Below, in pieces: positions 31,372 to 41,294 of a DNA stretch of 64,000 bases (its first letter is position 1; every line of letters starts with the position of its first letter). Source of the DNA: Symbiodinium sp. CCMP2592 (lineage: Eukaryota > Sar > Dinophyceae > Suessiales > Symbiodiniaceae); contig CAJNDT010000125.1 of assembly GCA_905221615.1 (NCBI GenBank), positions 571,501 through 635,500 on the forward strand. Direction: 5' to 3'. Made by a program: the position numbers and the translations under genes. The notes beneath the pieces are model-generated. The model ran no database searches. It worked only from the letters and a program-made list of their open reading frames with translations, and was not told where the DNA came from.

Positions 31372-31575
31372 CCCAGAGACTCCAATACCGTTGAATCAAG
31401 GAATATGCCTTAAGCCGGAATAAGCTACCTTTTTAGGGTTCCATATTATGATTTCCTTATATAAGTCCTTAAAAAGGTAGGTTATTCCGGCTTAAGGTAT
31501 GCCTTTAATCATATTGGGGGGATCCTACTATAATGTAAAGTATATATCTTGATGAAGGGAGATTGGAGTCTCTGG
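31372..31575. mobile_element. palE element carrying a nested palF
   Basis: Ends CCCAGAGACTCCAATACC and GATTGGAGTCTCTGG. The inner GGAATATGCC is separated from its continuation TATGCCTTTAATC by a complete palF (31408-31497); the shared TATGCC looks like the target duplication. Confidence 0.75.
31408..31497. mobile_element. palF element nested in palE
   Basis: Near-perfect palindrome with ends CCTTAAGCCGGAATAAGC / ..TTATTCCGGCTTAAGG and inner CTACCTTTTTAGGG. The second copy is at 62334-62423. Confidence 0.8.
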
Positions 31576-31579
31576 CTTT

Positions 31580-32787
31580 GGGCTTGGGGTCCTCAGGGAG
31601 TGAATGAACTCGAGTTTCTGAGCGGCTGGGGTTCGTGGTTTTGAGTTTGGGTTCTTGGGGTTTGGGGGTTAGGGTTTGGGGTTTAGGGCTGTATGAAGGC
31701 CTTAGTAAGGCCTCATTAGGGTTTAGGGCTTAGGGTCGAAGGACCCTCACAACCCAGAAGCGTTGGGGTTATGGGGGTTCAGGAGGCTGCTGTTTTGGGT
31801 TTGAGAGGACATACTGGGATCTCAGGGGAGTCGCTTGAGGGTTCATGGAGGTCGTGGTGGGTGTAGAGCTTCGGGATTGCTACGGTTTCGGGTCTGCCAG
31901 GTTTGCAATGCAGGGCCTTACTTGCACGGGTGCAGGTATTGGTAGTTTTGTCGGACAGAAGGATGTTGTGTGTGAAAATGGTCGCTTACATGGGGCGGGT
32001 AAGAAGCAGCAGCAGAGTTTAAAGCCAGCTGGCCAGAGTGATGTCATGATTGAGGCATTCACAGAGGCGGGTAGTTCACCCTGGAGAAGTTAAGGTGTTG
32101 GCCCGGGTTTGGATTGCAGGGCTTCAAGTTCACGGAGCTTCGCTGAGAGTTACCATGGGTGCGGCTTCGTGCTTGGATATTCGGAGGGTGAGATTTGATG
32201 TTGTTGTTTTTTTGGAATGCCTTCGTAGGTTAGTCTGGAGCCAAGCAAGTGTCAACTGTTCCTGTATCCGCTTCCCGTAGCTCTTACCTGTGAGTCCTTT
32301 GGTTTAAAGGCTCGAAGTGCGAATCGAAGCTTACTCTGTTTGTGAGTTTAGAGTTCGAGTCTCGATCTTTGCTCTCCACATTCGCGTATTGGTTGAAGGT
32401 GTTTAGAGAACATTCTGACGCCTTGCAATGCGATGCACTGCATGGCATTACCTGCCCGTGCGCGTGTGCGGGTATGTGTGCGACTACACAAAGTGCGAGA
32501 GAAAGCTATCATAAGATTGACTCTGGTAGGTAGACTTGTGTGAGGAAGGTGAACATCAGCTGATCCAAACAAAGTGCTCGAGTTTCCATTGTCTCAGGCG
32601 ACCTACACAAAGGTCAGAAGTGGCACCTTCACTTGCAATTCAGGTGTGGTTGGTTGTTCCCCACAGCTGCTTAACACATGGTTCAGGACAAGCCATTGTA
32701 TGAGTACGGTTTACAGTAGCATTCCGTGTTTTCTTGTAGCTCGGTTGCAAATGTTGTGTTGCGCATTTCGGGATTCATCTTCAATGC
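31580..32787. other. G-rich tract then unique DNA, no gene called
   Basis: Telomere-like G-rich 31620-31740. Unique DNA 31780-32760 contains + frames of 76-82 codons (for example CENGRLHGAGKKQQQSLKPA within 31845-32093) that could be exonic, but no splice frame or motif is convincing. Confidence 0.35.
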
Positions 32788-32895
32788 CCCTAAGGGTCCA
32801 TGTACCCATATAGAGATTCATGGGCCCTTAAGTACCTATATAGGGACTACATGAAGGCCAATGTATATACCATATGTGTACATGGATCCTTAGGG
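32788..32895. mobile_element. palA element
   Basis: CCCTAAGGGTCCATGTACCC and GTACATGGATCCTTAGGG termini; interior rearranged. Confidence 0.75.
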
Positions 32896-32954
32896 TGCTT
32901 TGGAGGGTTTCCAAGGGCTTCAAGGCGTTTCTCCCATAGGCCATGGGCCTCTGA

Positions 32955-33081
32955 GTACTTGGAGGTTCATGGGACTTAGTAACTACAGTTATAAGTACCT
33001 TAATTGGGGTTATAAGTAACTATAAGTATGGTTACCTTATTTATAACCCCAAATTACTAAGTCCCATGAAGCTCTAAGTAT
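32955..33081. mobile_element. palD element
   Basis: GTACTTGGAGGTTCATGGG and CCCATGAAGCTCTAAGTA ends; internal GTTATAAGTAACTATAAGT. Confidence 0.8.
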
Positions 33082-33224
33082 GCGGGCACTTGCATTTTTT
33101 GTGGGGCTTCATAGTGCAGCACAGGACGTTGCAGGATTGTCCCATAAGTAACAGGGGCCTGATTACCCATCTTAAGCTGTAATACATGTATTAGATCCAC
33201 AATTCTATTCCAGCTTTCAGGCAA

Positions 33225-33295
33225 CCCTAAACCCCTAAACCCTAAACCCTAAACCCCTAAACCCTAAACCCCTAAACCCTAAACCCTAAACCTGC
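33225..33295. repeat. Telomere-like tract, C-rich
   Basis: Near-perfect CCCTAAACCCCTAAACCCT units. Confidence 0.85.
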
Positions 33296-33522
33296 CGGCA
33301 GGCTGGAGGTTTGGGTCTTTGGGATCAGCCAAACACCCTGTGAGAGCTTTTTCCGCGACTGCTAGGCCTAGTTTTGTTTCAGGGTCCACGACTTTGCAAA
33401 CCCTAGAACCCCTACGTGGAACCCCCCAAGAAGTGCAAAGCCATGCACCTACAGGTTTACAGGGCTTATGGTAGTTTACTCCAAACCCTGAATCCTAAAC
33501 TCTACACAGATTCAGTTTTCAG

Positions 33523-33630
33523 CTGGCTGAGGTCGCTTCCAAGCAACCGCCGCCGGCGCCCTCGGCGGCGCGACGGCTCTGGGCGCCAGTGGCGGCGCCA
33601 CAGGCGGGCCCCTTTCGCAGATCTCTTGAA
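33523..33630 (+). CDS. Putative internal exon, Pro/Ala-rich
   Basis: Classical boundaries: TTCAGTTTTCAG before and GTAATG after, exactly 36 codons (phase 0). Reads LAEVASKQPPPAPSAARRLW and then APVAAPQAGPFRRSLE. Much GC-richer than its flanks. C-rich tract upstream, G-rich downstream. Likely a flexible linker region of a larger protein. Confidence 0.6.
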
Positions 33631-33894
33631 GTAATGGGGGCTTCAGGGCAGAGTTCAGAGGGTTTAAGCTTTTGGTTTTGGGGTCTTAGTATGGACTCTT
33701 GGGGCGCTGTGTTTCAGATCTGCCCGCTTCGATTGCTTAGTGCAGGAGGTCCTGTCCAGGTTTGAAGCCGTGAGCCCTAGGTCTGAATCACAAGACTGAC
33801 CCGAAGGGTCCATGTACTCAAACAGGGTCCCTTTAAGGGTTCCTACAAGGGTTCCTGTAAGGGTTCTATAAGGGTTCCTATAAGGGTTTAGGGA

Positions 33895-34001
33895 TTAAGG
33901 GTCCATGTACTCAAACAGTATATACGTGGGCCTTAAAGTACCCCCTATATAGGCACATTGGGCCCAAAGTATATAACATTTGGATACATGGACCCTTAGG
34001 G
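33895..34001. mobile_element. palA element plus upstream fragment
   Basis: TTAAGGGTCCATGTACTC to ATACATGGACCCTTAGGG. A second copy of the left end lies at 33801-33825, separated by GGGTTCCTATAAGGG-type repeats. Confidence 0.7.
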
Positions 34002-34079
34002 TGAGTTAAGAAGATCCTAGACCGGACACTCCAAACCCCCAGGTCTCAGGTCGCCAGCCCTAAACCTGGAGCCGCAAAG

Positions 34080-34125
34080 TGAGTCTCACCGTGACGTGGA
34101 TCAGGGGTTACATGAGGTGCAAGGG
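34080..34125 (+). CDS. Possible short exon
   Basis: After CCGCAAAG and before GGGTTTACGG. One frame reads ESHRDVDQGLHEVQ; a second (SLTVTWIRGYMRCK) is equally open. Weak support. Confidence 0.22.
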
Positions 34126-34138
34126 TTTACGGTTTCTA

Positions 34139-34248
34139 GGAGGCCCTGTAGTACCATTATTCCCTTTTTGTAGTCCTAGGTTCCTTATAAAAGGTATCCA
34201 ATACCAACAAGGGAGCCCTTTTTATTCCTGGGTTTCTGGGCATCCCAG
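34139..34248. mobile_element. palI element
   Basis: AGGCCCTGTAGTACCATTA at the left, TTCTGGGCATCCC at the right, family interior TTCCCTTTTTGTAGTCC. Confidence 0.7.
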
Positions 34249-34315
34249 GTTTCGGGTCTGCCTTAGGGGCTCAAGCTGCAGCATGTTTCAGCGAGGACTA
34301 CTGAGCAAAGTCTAA

Positions 34316-34424
34316 CCCTAAGGGTCCAAGTACCCAAATAGCAGGGTTTCAAGGTCCAAAAACCATTCAGAGTCTGGACTTTGGGACCTAAAACCCTACT
34401 ATTTGGGTACTTGGACGCCCTGGG
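34316..34424. mobile_element. palA-type element with 14-bp direct repeats
   Basis: CCCTAAGGGTCCAAGTACCC and GGGTACTTGGACGCCCTGGG. TGAGCAAAGTCTAA occurs exactly at both borders (34302-34315, 34425-34438). The interior differs from the main palA type. Confidence 0.75.
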
Positions 34425-34898
34425 TGAGCAAAGTCTAAGGTTGTACTGGAGGGTGGGTTCCCGAGGCCGCATACTCCCCTTGCTGCAACCGCAGCCGTTT
34501 CGGAGAATGCAGAGCCTATACGCAATAAGATGGTTTCGTGTGGAATTCTGAGACTTTGAGGTTTTAGGATTTGACTCAACCCACCATAACTTAATTCAAT
34601 ATTCTGAGGACTTGTATATGGAAATCGTAGTAAGGAACCCCCCCAAAACATAGGGTTGTTCAGGGTCCAGGTTATCCTGAGATTATCATGACTGTGCTAA
34701 ACATTGTCATTGCTGGTATTAAGCTATGTTTATTGTGGGGTTTAGGGAGCCGGGCCTGCCTAAGTCTTCATAAGTCTAATGTTTTAATCGCTTGGGCATC
34801 CGAAGGAAAGTCATGACGGCGTAAAACAGCAAAATCTTGGGCGCTGTAGGGCTTCCGACGTATGGGCTTCGGTCTTACACCTTTAATTTAGCTTGTTG
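34425..34898. other. Unique stretch, no gene recognised
   Basis: Minus-strand frames (34388-34651) overlap a brief G-rich tract (34735-34750). No motif. Confidence 0.3.
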
Positions 34899-35012
34899 CC
34901 CCAAGGCTCCATGTACCCATATGGTAGGTACTTAGGCCTTAAAGTACCTATATAGGACCTCTTTAAGGCCAAAGCCAGAGTACCTACTATATGGGCAAAT
35001 AGAGTCGTAGGG
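34899..35012. mobile_element. palA element with 3-bp target duplication
   Basis: CCCCAAGGCTCCATGTACCC to TCGTAGGG, flanked by TTG (34896-34898 and 35013-35015). Confidence 0.75.
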
Positions 35013-35024
35013 TTGGTGACAACA

Positions 35025-35170
35025 AACCCTGAACCCCTGTAGCTGCAAGATCTGACGCTAAACCGTAAACCCCTAAACTCCTAAACCCCCTAAGCCCGAA
35101 GCGCTAAACCCCAAACCCGAGACCCTAAACTAACGTAACCCTAAACCCTAAACCCCTAAACCCTAAACCC
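35025..35170. repeat. Telomere-like tract, C-rich, with internal duplication
   Basis: CCCTAAACCCC units; the phrase TGTAGCTGCAAGATCTGA occurs at both ends of the tract (about 35037 and 35173), a local direct repeat. Confidence 0.75.
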
Positions 35171-35184
35171 CCTGTAGCTGCAAG

Positions 35185-35240
35185 ATCTGAGTCTTCAAGT
35201 CCAGGCCTAGCTGGCGGCCTGGCAGTGGGCACTGCGGTGG
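35185..35240 (+). CDS. Putative exon, Gly-rich
   Basis: GCAAG before and GT (GTAGTTTTGG) after. Frame SESSSPGLAGGLAVGTAV. The GGLAVGTAV core resembles the GGWLVGTAVGASLGV of the exon-like island at 38811-38884. Confidence 0.4.
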
Positions 35241-35303
35241 GTAGTTTTGGCAACTTGGCTCAGTTTAATGTCTACCTGTTTAGGCTGTCAGTCCGGGGTA
35301 GTC

Positions 35304-35391
35304 CAGCACCCCCCCCAACCCAAATACCCACTAAGCACTAGTAAGGACCATATGGGCTCTATTAAAATGTACTTGGGGGGGTGCTGGATAG
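35304..35391. mobile_element. palP palindromic element
   Basis: TCCAGCACCCCCCCCAACCC at the left and TTGGGGGGGTGCTGGA at the right. Related CCCCCC..AAGTACCC palindromes occur near 14470, 17950 and 20645. Confidence 0.6.
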
Positions 35392-35716
35392 CAGGTTTTA
35401 GGGATGCGGACACTGGTGAGGGTTTTTGTTGTTGCTGTGGCCTGTGGGGGGTCCCAAGATGTCCCAAGAGGATTTCCCAGTACACGGAGTACGCACCTTA
35501 GGATGCCACCAGACAATTGCTGTGTTGATGCTGTGTGCCGGACAAGCTCTGGAGTTGCTACAAGGTGCCAGCGCAAGAAATGTGATCATTATCGGCTCAA
35601 GGACAAGGGGAAAAATTGTCGTAACCCAACTTCCCGCATTTCAGTGGCGAAGATGTTAGCTTTGTCATGGACGCCTAGCTCCCTGCATGCTTCTGTGAGA
35701 TCTCGGAGCCCCTGGA

Positions 35717-37310
35717 ATGGGCCAAAGGTCCTTCCCCAGTCACGGCCTCACGAGCCTTTGCAACGAGGGTGGGAGCACTGGGCCCTGTCCATCACTGCCG
35801 TGGTCTGTTGGCCTGCCACTCGACGGCAATGTACACCAGCAGGTACGTAAGATCGAAGCTTGATTTTTGTCATAGTAGGGTGGCTACATCTGTAGGTAGT
35901 TCTAAATGTGTATTGCAGCAGGCACCAAGACTGCCACGCCGGAATGGATTGTTTCTGGCGGCATCTAAACGACATGCCGAGTTGTTGGTGGATGCAGACC
36001 AATGTGGTCTACATCCGACCATGGAGGCCATCGAGATGTTGCGAAAAAAAGGCTTCAGTGTCGGTACCACCGTCTTTGCCGCCCCTGGTAGAGTGGGTAA
36101 CAAGAGATGGCAGAGTTTTTTCAAGCAGCGGGACGTCTCCTTCAGCCCGATACCACGAAGCCAAGAAGGGGAGGCAAGTGACACAGCCATTGAAGCAAAG
36201 CTGGCACAACTGGCTCAGTCGAAACGTGACATCTGCATGGCTTTGTTGACTTGCGACAACGATTTTGTGGAGCAGGTTCGGCAGATCGCAGCTTTGCACA
36301 AGAATGACATGTGGGTGTTTGTCCCCGTAAATGATGATGCCTCTCTCCACTCTTCCCTTCGGAGGTATAAGGAAACTGGTGCACATGCCGTTCCTTTGGC
36401 CACATCAGCTATACAGGCTGAAAGGCAACGGAGCGGTCAGCGCACGAAGGTTAGAGCCATTTTGGAACCGGACGGACATGGAAGTGTAAAGATGGGCCAG
36501 CCCGGATCGAATCCGGTTTATGGTCGGGCAGCGTTGGATCAACTTCGGACCTTTCTGCAAGATCTTGGCTACTGTGATGCCAGAGCTGAGCGAGGTCACT
36601 TGCTGCAGTCTGTGGCAAAGTTTTGGTTCGCAAACCGCCTGGGACGTCTCACAGTTTATCCTACGCAGGATGCATTCGATGCAGCATGCGAGGTACTCCA
36701 AGCTTCAAGCCGCCAACAATCCTGGGTTCACTGCCGAAATGACCATGCATTTTTCCTCCCCATGACATGCAGTGCTAGCAGCACTAAGACAACACTCAGA
36801 GAGTATGGTGGCAAGACACAAAAGCAGCTGTTTGACGGTGGGGGGCCTTTCATGATCAAGGATTCGGCAAGCATGGTGGAACAAGCTTTGCAGAGGATGG
36901 GGTATTTGGATGAGGTCTACAACAGCGATGTGCCGGAGGCACTGCTCTTGTTTGTGAACAGGTCAAGACACAAGAGCACTCTCCGAAAGGTACTTGATGA
37001 ACTGCCTGTCTCCAGCGACACCGCCGGCGACGTGGAGCACATACTACGGCAGGCATTTCTGTCAAACCTTCCCTCCGGCAAATGGGTTGTTGCTCAAAGA
37101 GATTTCGACGTGCGACGGACTCTGTGCAAAAACGGCTTCTTGAAGACTGTCGAAGCACCAAAGCCGGCAGTGCTGCATGCGATGCGGAGATTCGTGCGCC
37201 GTCGCGGCTTGCGAGACATGCGCACCTACAATGGGTTTGTTTATATCATCCAGCAGCATTTGTACCACAAGGATCCTGACAGAGTCGGGAACATCGAATT
37301 CAAGATCTGA
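35717..37310 (+). CDS. NYN-domain protein (PIN-like nuclease fold)
   Basis: An uninterrupted frame runs 35769-37310 (513 codons). I favour a two-exon model: start ATG at 35717, intron 35843-35918 (CAG|GTACGTAAG ... TATTGCAG|CAG, 76 bp, phase 0), giving about 505 residues. The NYN domain covers about residues 70-190 of the long frame: ELLVDADQ (D75, D77), EASDTAIEAKL (D138) and the motif LLTCDNDFVEQV (D163, D165), matching the acidic residues of NYN/PIN metal-dependent RNases. The C-terminal 300 residues contain three segments of the form Leu-x2-Phe-x4-Gly-x2-Asp (FLQDLGYCD, LQRMGYLDE, FVRRRGLRD), perhaps a repeated helical domain. Not recognised beyond NYN. The gene sits in a block free of telomere-like repeats. 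Likely RNA processing or decay, by family inference only. Confidence 0.75.
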
Positions 37311-37646
37311 GGTCCTCCGAACGCCGATCCTAGCAGAGTTAGGAACGCTCGGTTCAAGAACCACGTTTGCACTGTCCCGAGCAGAATACTGCTTGCATGG
37401 GTCAAGTTGCATCATGGTTTGAGATGTTTTTGTAGCTCCTGCCAACATCTTTGTGGCGCCAGTCAAGACGCACCGTGAAAACCGATGCTCCATGATAACT
37501 GATGTCGCTGCATTGCCTGCGAGCTTCGGCTCGACACTTGCATTTCGAAACGAAGGGAGAACGTCTGGAGGCTGGATGTAGGTTGCATTCTTTAGAAGGG
37601 AATTTTGTTACTGATCGCCACACATACTTTGAAGGAATGCTGAGGA
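37311..37646. other. Downstream of the NYN gene
   Basis: 37325-37361 is an imperfect copy of the last coding segment 37270-37306 (GATCCTGACAGAGTCGGGAA versus GATCCTAGCAGAGTTAGGAA), a local tandem duplication across the stop codon. No other feature. Confidence 0.5.
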
Positions 37647-37755
37647 CCCTAAGGCTCCATGTACCCATCTAGTATATACTTAGGCCTTAAAGTACCTACA
37701 TAGGGACCTCTTTAAGGCTTAAGTATCTACCATAATGGTACATGGAGCCTTTGGG
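37647..37755. mobile_element. palA element with 3-bp target duplication
   Basis: CCCTAAGGCTCCATGTACCC to GTACATGGAGCCTTTGGG, flanked by GGA on both sides. Confidence 0.8.
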
Positions 37756-38359
37756 GGAGTAGAGTCTTGGCAGCCAAGTGCTCCTGGCGGTAGTCCCAGA
37801 CCGAAAGCCCTTGCTCCGACATGAACAGCCATCTTATAGAAGTAGACCCCGAATTACGAAAGCCCTCTCCACTAATAAAGCTTTTAGCAGGGATCCTCAT
37901 ATTAGGGTCCTTCAAGAAAGGGGGGGTATATTACGCAGACTTTAGGGTGCAATGTTTTTAGTGTTTTGCGTTTTAGGGCACTTTGAAGGTTTAGGACGAC
38001 ATGTAGACTACTGATCACTTGGATCCGCACGACCTTCTGAATGGAGACTGGTCTGAACAAGTATTAGTATAGCATCTCCACAGAGTTCCTACAGAATGCT
38101 AAACCAACATCTGCAACTCTTCATAGTTCCTATATACACTGTGCAATCTCAAGACTCAAAACCCTGCTCTGCTTGTGGAGACCCGCCAATTACCTTGCCA
38201 GGTGCTTTGTTCACGTTCGGCTTGTCTGTGCCAGTCGGTGCAGCCGTCGGAGGAGGAACAGGTGTGCTCCTGAGCCCTCTACCCAGCAGAATCACAAAGA
38301 CCTCAAGCATCCGCGACTCTTACTATCATGTGTACTTGTACTTCTTGCTCCTGTTATCA
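37756..38359. other. Unique stretch, no gene recognised
   Basis: Short G-rich tract near 37945-37995. The + frame beginning at 38096 is open into the trinucleotide repeat and carries no motif. Confidence 0.3.
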
Positions 38360-38635
38360 TATGTTGTTGTTGCTGCTGCCATTTGTGTTGCTGTTGCTGC
38401 TGGTACTGGCACTGGTGCAGGTGCTGCTGCTGGCACTGATGCCGTTGGTTCTGCTGTCACTGTCGCAATCGCAGTCCCTGCCGCTGTCGCTGTTACTGCT
38501 GCGGATGTTGTTGTTGTTGCTGCCGTTGTGTTTGCTCTTGTTGTTGTTAGTGGCGGTGGTGGTGGTGGTGGTGGTGGTGGTGGTGGTGGTGGTGGTGGTG
38601 GTGGTGGTGGTGGTGGTGGCGGTGGTGGTGGTGGT
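38360..38635. repeat. GCT-rich tract and (GGT)n
   Basis: Variable GTTGCTGCTG sequence, then a nearly pure (GGT)n from about 38551 to 38635. Encodes poly-Gly, poly-Val or poly-Pro depending on frame. Confidence 0.9.
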
Positions 38636-38689
38636 TGCAGTGTTGCCCTTGACGCTGCTAATCCTAAACTTTTTGTCTCAAACATGTAG

Positions 38690-38810
38690 CCACCGTAAAC
38701 CAGTCCGCTGAACCCCCTAAACTCCTAAAACCTAAACCCCCTAAATCCTAGACCTCTAACCCCTAAGCCCTATACGCCCTAAACTCCCTGCACCCTATAA
38801 ACCCCCGAAG
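38690..38810. repeat. Telomere-like tract, C-rich
   Basis: CCCCCTAAACTCCTAAAACC-type units leading to CCCCGAAG. Confidence 0.75.
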
Positions 38811-38884
38811 CCCCAAACCCTCTTTTCGGAGGTTGGCTCGTCGGCACGGCCGTTGGAGCCAGCCTTGGCGTTACTCGACTTTCG
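38811..38884 (+). CDS. Putative exon, Gly-rich hydrophobic
   Basis: AAG before, then GT at 38885 (GTTTAAGGGATTAGGG). Frame PNPL followed by FGGWLVGTAVGASLGVTRLS, resembling a glycine-zipper membrane segment. A second frame (RRLARRHGRWSQPWRYSTF) is also open. Confidence 0.42.
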
Positions 38885-38913
38885 GTTTAAGGGATTAGGG
38901 CTTACAGTAAACT

Positions 38914-38993
38914 CCAAAAAGTTGGAAGCCTGATTTAGGACAAATCGTGCTGGGATTCCTTTCACATTAGGCTATTGGGTTTCCAACTTTTGG
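38914..38993. mobile_element. palC element, CCAAAAAG subtype
   Basis: CCAAAAAGTTGGAAGCC paired with GGTTTCCAACTTTTGG. Same subtype at 40163-40256. Confidence 0.7.
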
Positions 38994-40162
38994 GCTACTA
39001 CCATAGGGTTTTAGGAAATGGCGTACTTCGCGGTAGAGTTCTGAACAGCAACATCCTTAACGTGAGAAGGGGCTTATCATATCATAATCAGGGTACCACT
39101 TCTATTTTGAGAAAAGGCAAACCTTCCCGTTAGAAGGTGAGGGCGGAAGCCCGAAGTCAGGGCTTCGGGTTTCCTTCTTAATGCCTGGTCTTCTGTAGAC
39201 CCTGGAACCGAAACCCCACAAAGGTAAAAGACATAATCCCGAGCCCTGAGCCCCTGAGCCCCAAAATGACAAGTCTAGAAAGCCCCAAAGAGTTCATGAC
39301 CTGCAAACATATGTGAACCCTCCTCCGGTTTTTCAGGCTATAGCCTCTCACATCTCGGCGGCCTTGACAACACATTAGGCAGCATGCTGGCGGTAAATTC
39401 GCTGTAAACTTGGGTTGTGATTTGGGATAATTTCTAATTTCCCTATTTCCTTATCAAGGGAACCTATTCATAAAGAGTTTTCAAAGGGTTTAAAGCACAA
39501 CCCAGAAACGTGCATGCCCCCCCCCGTTCAACCCTACACTTCATGACAGCCTGCGTAAACCCGAATCTATGTAAACCTGAATACTGCAAGAATACTGAAA
39601 GTGATGCATACCGCTGAACCCAAACCCTATAAGTGACGAGCGCCGGGGCTATCCTTGATTTTTGTGGGAGCTTCGATAGAAGATGGCTCTGCATTTATAA
39701 GAATGTATACGCATAGAACATAATATTCATCTGTATATAACTTTAGGTAACTACGTATGACGTTGTATATGACTGTATATCTATATATCCGTACATAACT
39801 GTATAACACTATATAACTGTATTTAACTAACACTATATATATATGTATATGTATATGTATATGTATGTATATGTATGTATATGCATATATATATATATAT
39901 GTATATATAGCTCTAAAATTGAAAAGACTATACCGAACTTCAGAAGCCGGTAGCTTTCTATGCAACACTGTATGTACTGTACAACTATACAACTATATGC
40001 ACTCACATCAATCCGCACGGTTACTTGTGTTACCATGTTCTGTGGTTGACACCCTACTTCCATCGAACTGTGAAGCCCCCATTCCTCCCCTCGAGCCCGC
40101 TGTCCCAAACCTTATATCCTGTAGCACTAAACGCACAGTCCAGCACTAGATTACAGTACACC
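38994..40162. other. Repeat-rich stretch without a gene
   Basis: C-rich tracts 39190-39275 and 39540-39630, an AT-rich TATATGTATATGTATG microsatellite (39775-39910), and unique DNA to 40140. Frames on both strands are short or repeat-derived. Confidence 0.45.
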
Positions 40163-40256
40163 CCAAAAAGTTGGAAACCTAGCTAAAGCCACATAGTGCT
40201 GGGATTCCCTATACATTACTCTTAGGGATTGAGGCTATGAGGTTTCCAACTTTTGG
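40163..40256. mobile_element. palC element, CCAAAAAG subtype
   Basis: CCAAAAAGTTGGAAACC and GGTTTCCAACTTTTGG, bounded by TTACAGTACA and TCTACTGTAG, which extend the inverted repeat. Confidence 0.75.
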
Positions 40257-40600
40257 GCTTCTACTGTAGACCCTCAAACTCCTAGGGCTCCGGTCGCCTG
40301 AACAGCACTGTCAACTTATGCACAGCCTAAAATCGAGCCCGGAAGCTTAAACCCTAAACCCAAACCCGTATCTAGATGAATGGATTTGCAATGTCTAGCC
40401 CTGCAGCCCCAACTCAGACTCCTCGAATCTAAACATTAGAGGGTCGTACTGCGAGGACCCCTAACCAAGGCCCATCTAAATCTAAAAGCAAGTACCGTCG
40501 CATTAAGTAGCCCCCACAATCCCAAGCATTCTAGTCGCAGTAGTATCGTTGTTGAAGATACACCAGAAGCTAGTCACCATCCAAGATACTGCACGCCCAA
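40257..40600. other. C-rich intron-like stretch
   Basis: Degenerate CCCTAAACC sequence with unique insertions. No frame of interest. Confidence 0.4.
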
Positions 40601-40815
40601 ACCCTAAAACCTGAACCCACAACCTAAACCCATAGCCCTAAACCTCACCTCACAAAAAGCATGAACCCTAAGCCTGAAACCTCACATAGCAACCCTAAAC
40701 CCTAAAGCTCTAAACGCTTAAACCCTTAAACATTTAAGCCCTTAAGCTTTAAACCCTTAACTCTTAAACCCTAAACCCTGAAACCCTAAACCCTTAGAAC
40801 TCCTCTTACAAAACC
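40601..40815. repeat. Telomere-like tract, C-rich
   Basis: CCCTAAACCCTAAAGC, CTTAAACCCTTAAAC units, ending in a TTCAATCCCAG acceptor-like sequence. Confidence 0.8.
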
Positions 40816-40826
40816 TTCAATCCCAG

Positions 40827-40909
40827 GCTTTTGGCGGAGGCGTGGCGGCTTCGTCCCTCTACGACCGGAAGAGATGATCGAGCGGGTGGGCGGGCAGGCC
40901 GTGGGAGGG
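40827..40909 (+). CDS. Putative internal exon
   Basis: TCCCAG before, GT at 40910 after. Frame contains GGFVPLRPEEMIERVGGQAV, a well-formed protein segment. C-rich tract immediately upstream, G-rich downstream. Family not recognised. Confidence 0.5.
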
Positions 40910-40929
40910 GTTCCTTTCAGGTCTCCTTT

Positions 40930-41290
40930 AAGGGATCCTTTGAGGGTTCCTTTAGGGTTTCGGGCTTGGGGGTATAAGGCTCCAGTGGGGGAGACCGTGG
41001 GAGGTTGATGGCAACTGCCTTTTGGGGTGTCGGATTTAGGTGTAGGGGGCTTAGGTTTTAGGGTGTATATAGGGGGGTTTAGGGATAGGGTTAAGTGTTC
41101 GGAAACTCTGTTGTGTTTTGAAGGGGTGGGGTTGGGGTTTAGGGTTCAGGGAGGATGGTTTTCTGGGGTGTTATGAGGGTTTGTAGTTTTTGTTTTAGGG
41201 CTGCCTTGTTCTGAGGTTCTTGACGGGTCCTGTCTTGTCTTGTTTTGTCTGGTTTGTTGTTCGGCTTGGGGTTTGATGGTGCTTGCAGCA
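40930..41290. repeat. Telomere-like tract, G-rich
   Basis: TTTAGGG, TTTCGGG and GGGGTTTAGGG variants, ending at a G-to-C switch near 41295. Confidence 0.7.
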
Positions 41291-41294
41291 TTGT

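Noticed and set aside
36501..36530. tRNA-like T-loop (GATCGAATCCGG)
   Set aside because: It lies inside the NYN coding sequence and no cloverleaf can be formed around it.
38096..38689. 197-codon + frame ending in poly-Gly
   Set aside because: Its second half is (GGT)n and GCT repeats, also open on the other strand and in another frame; the first part has no motif.
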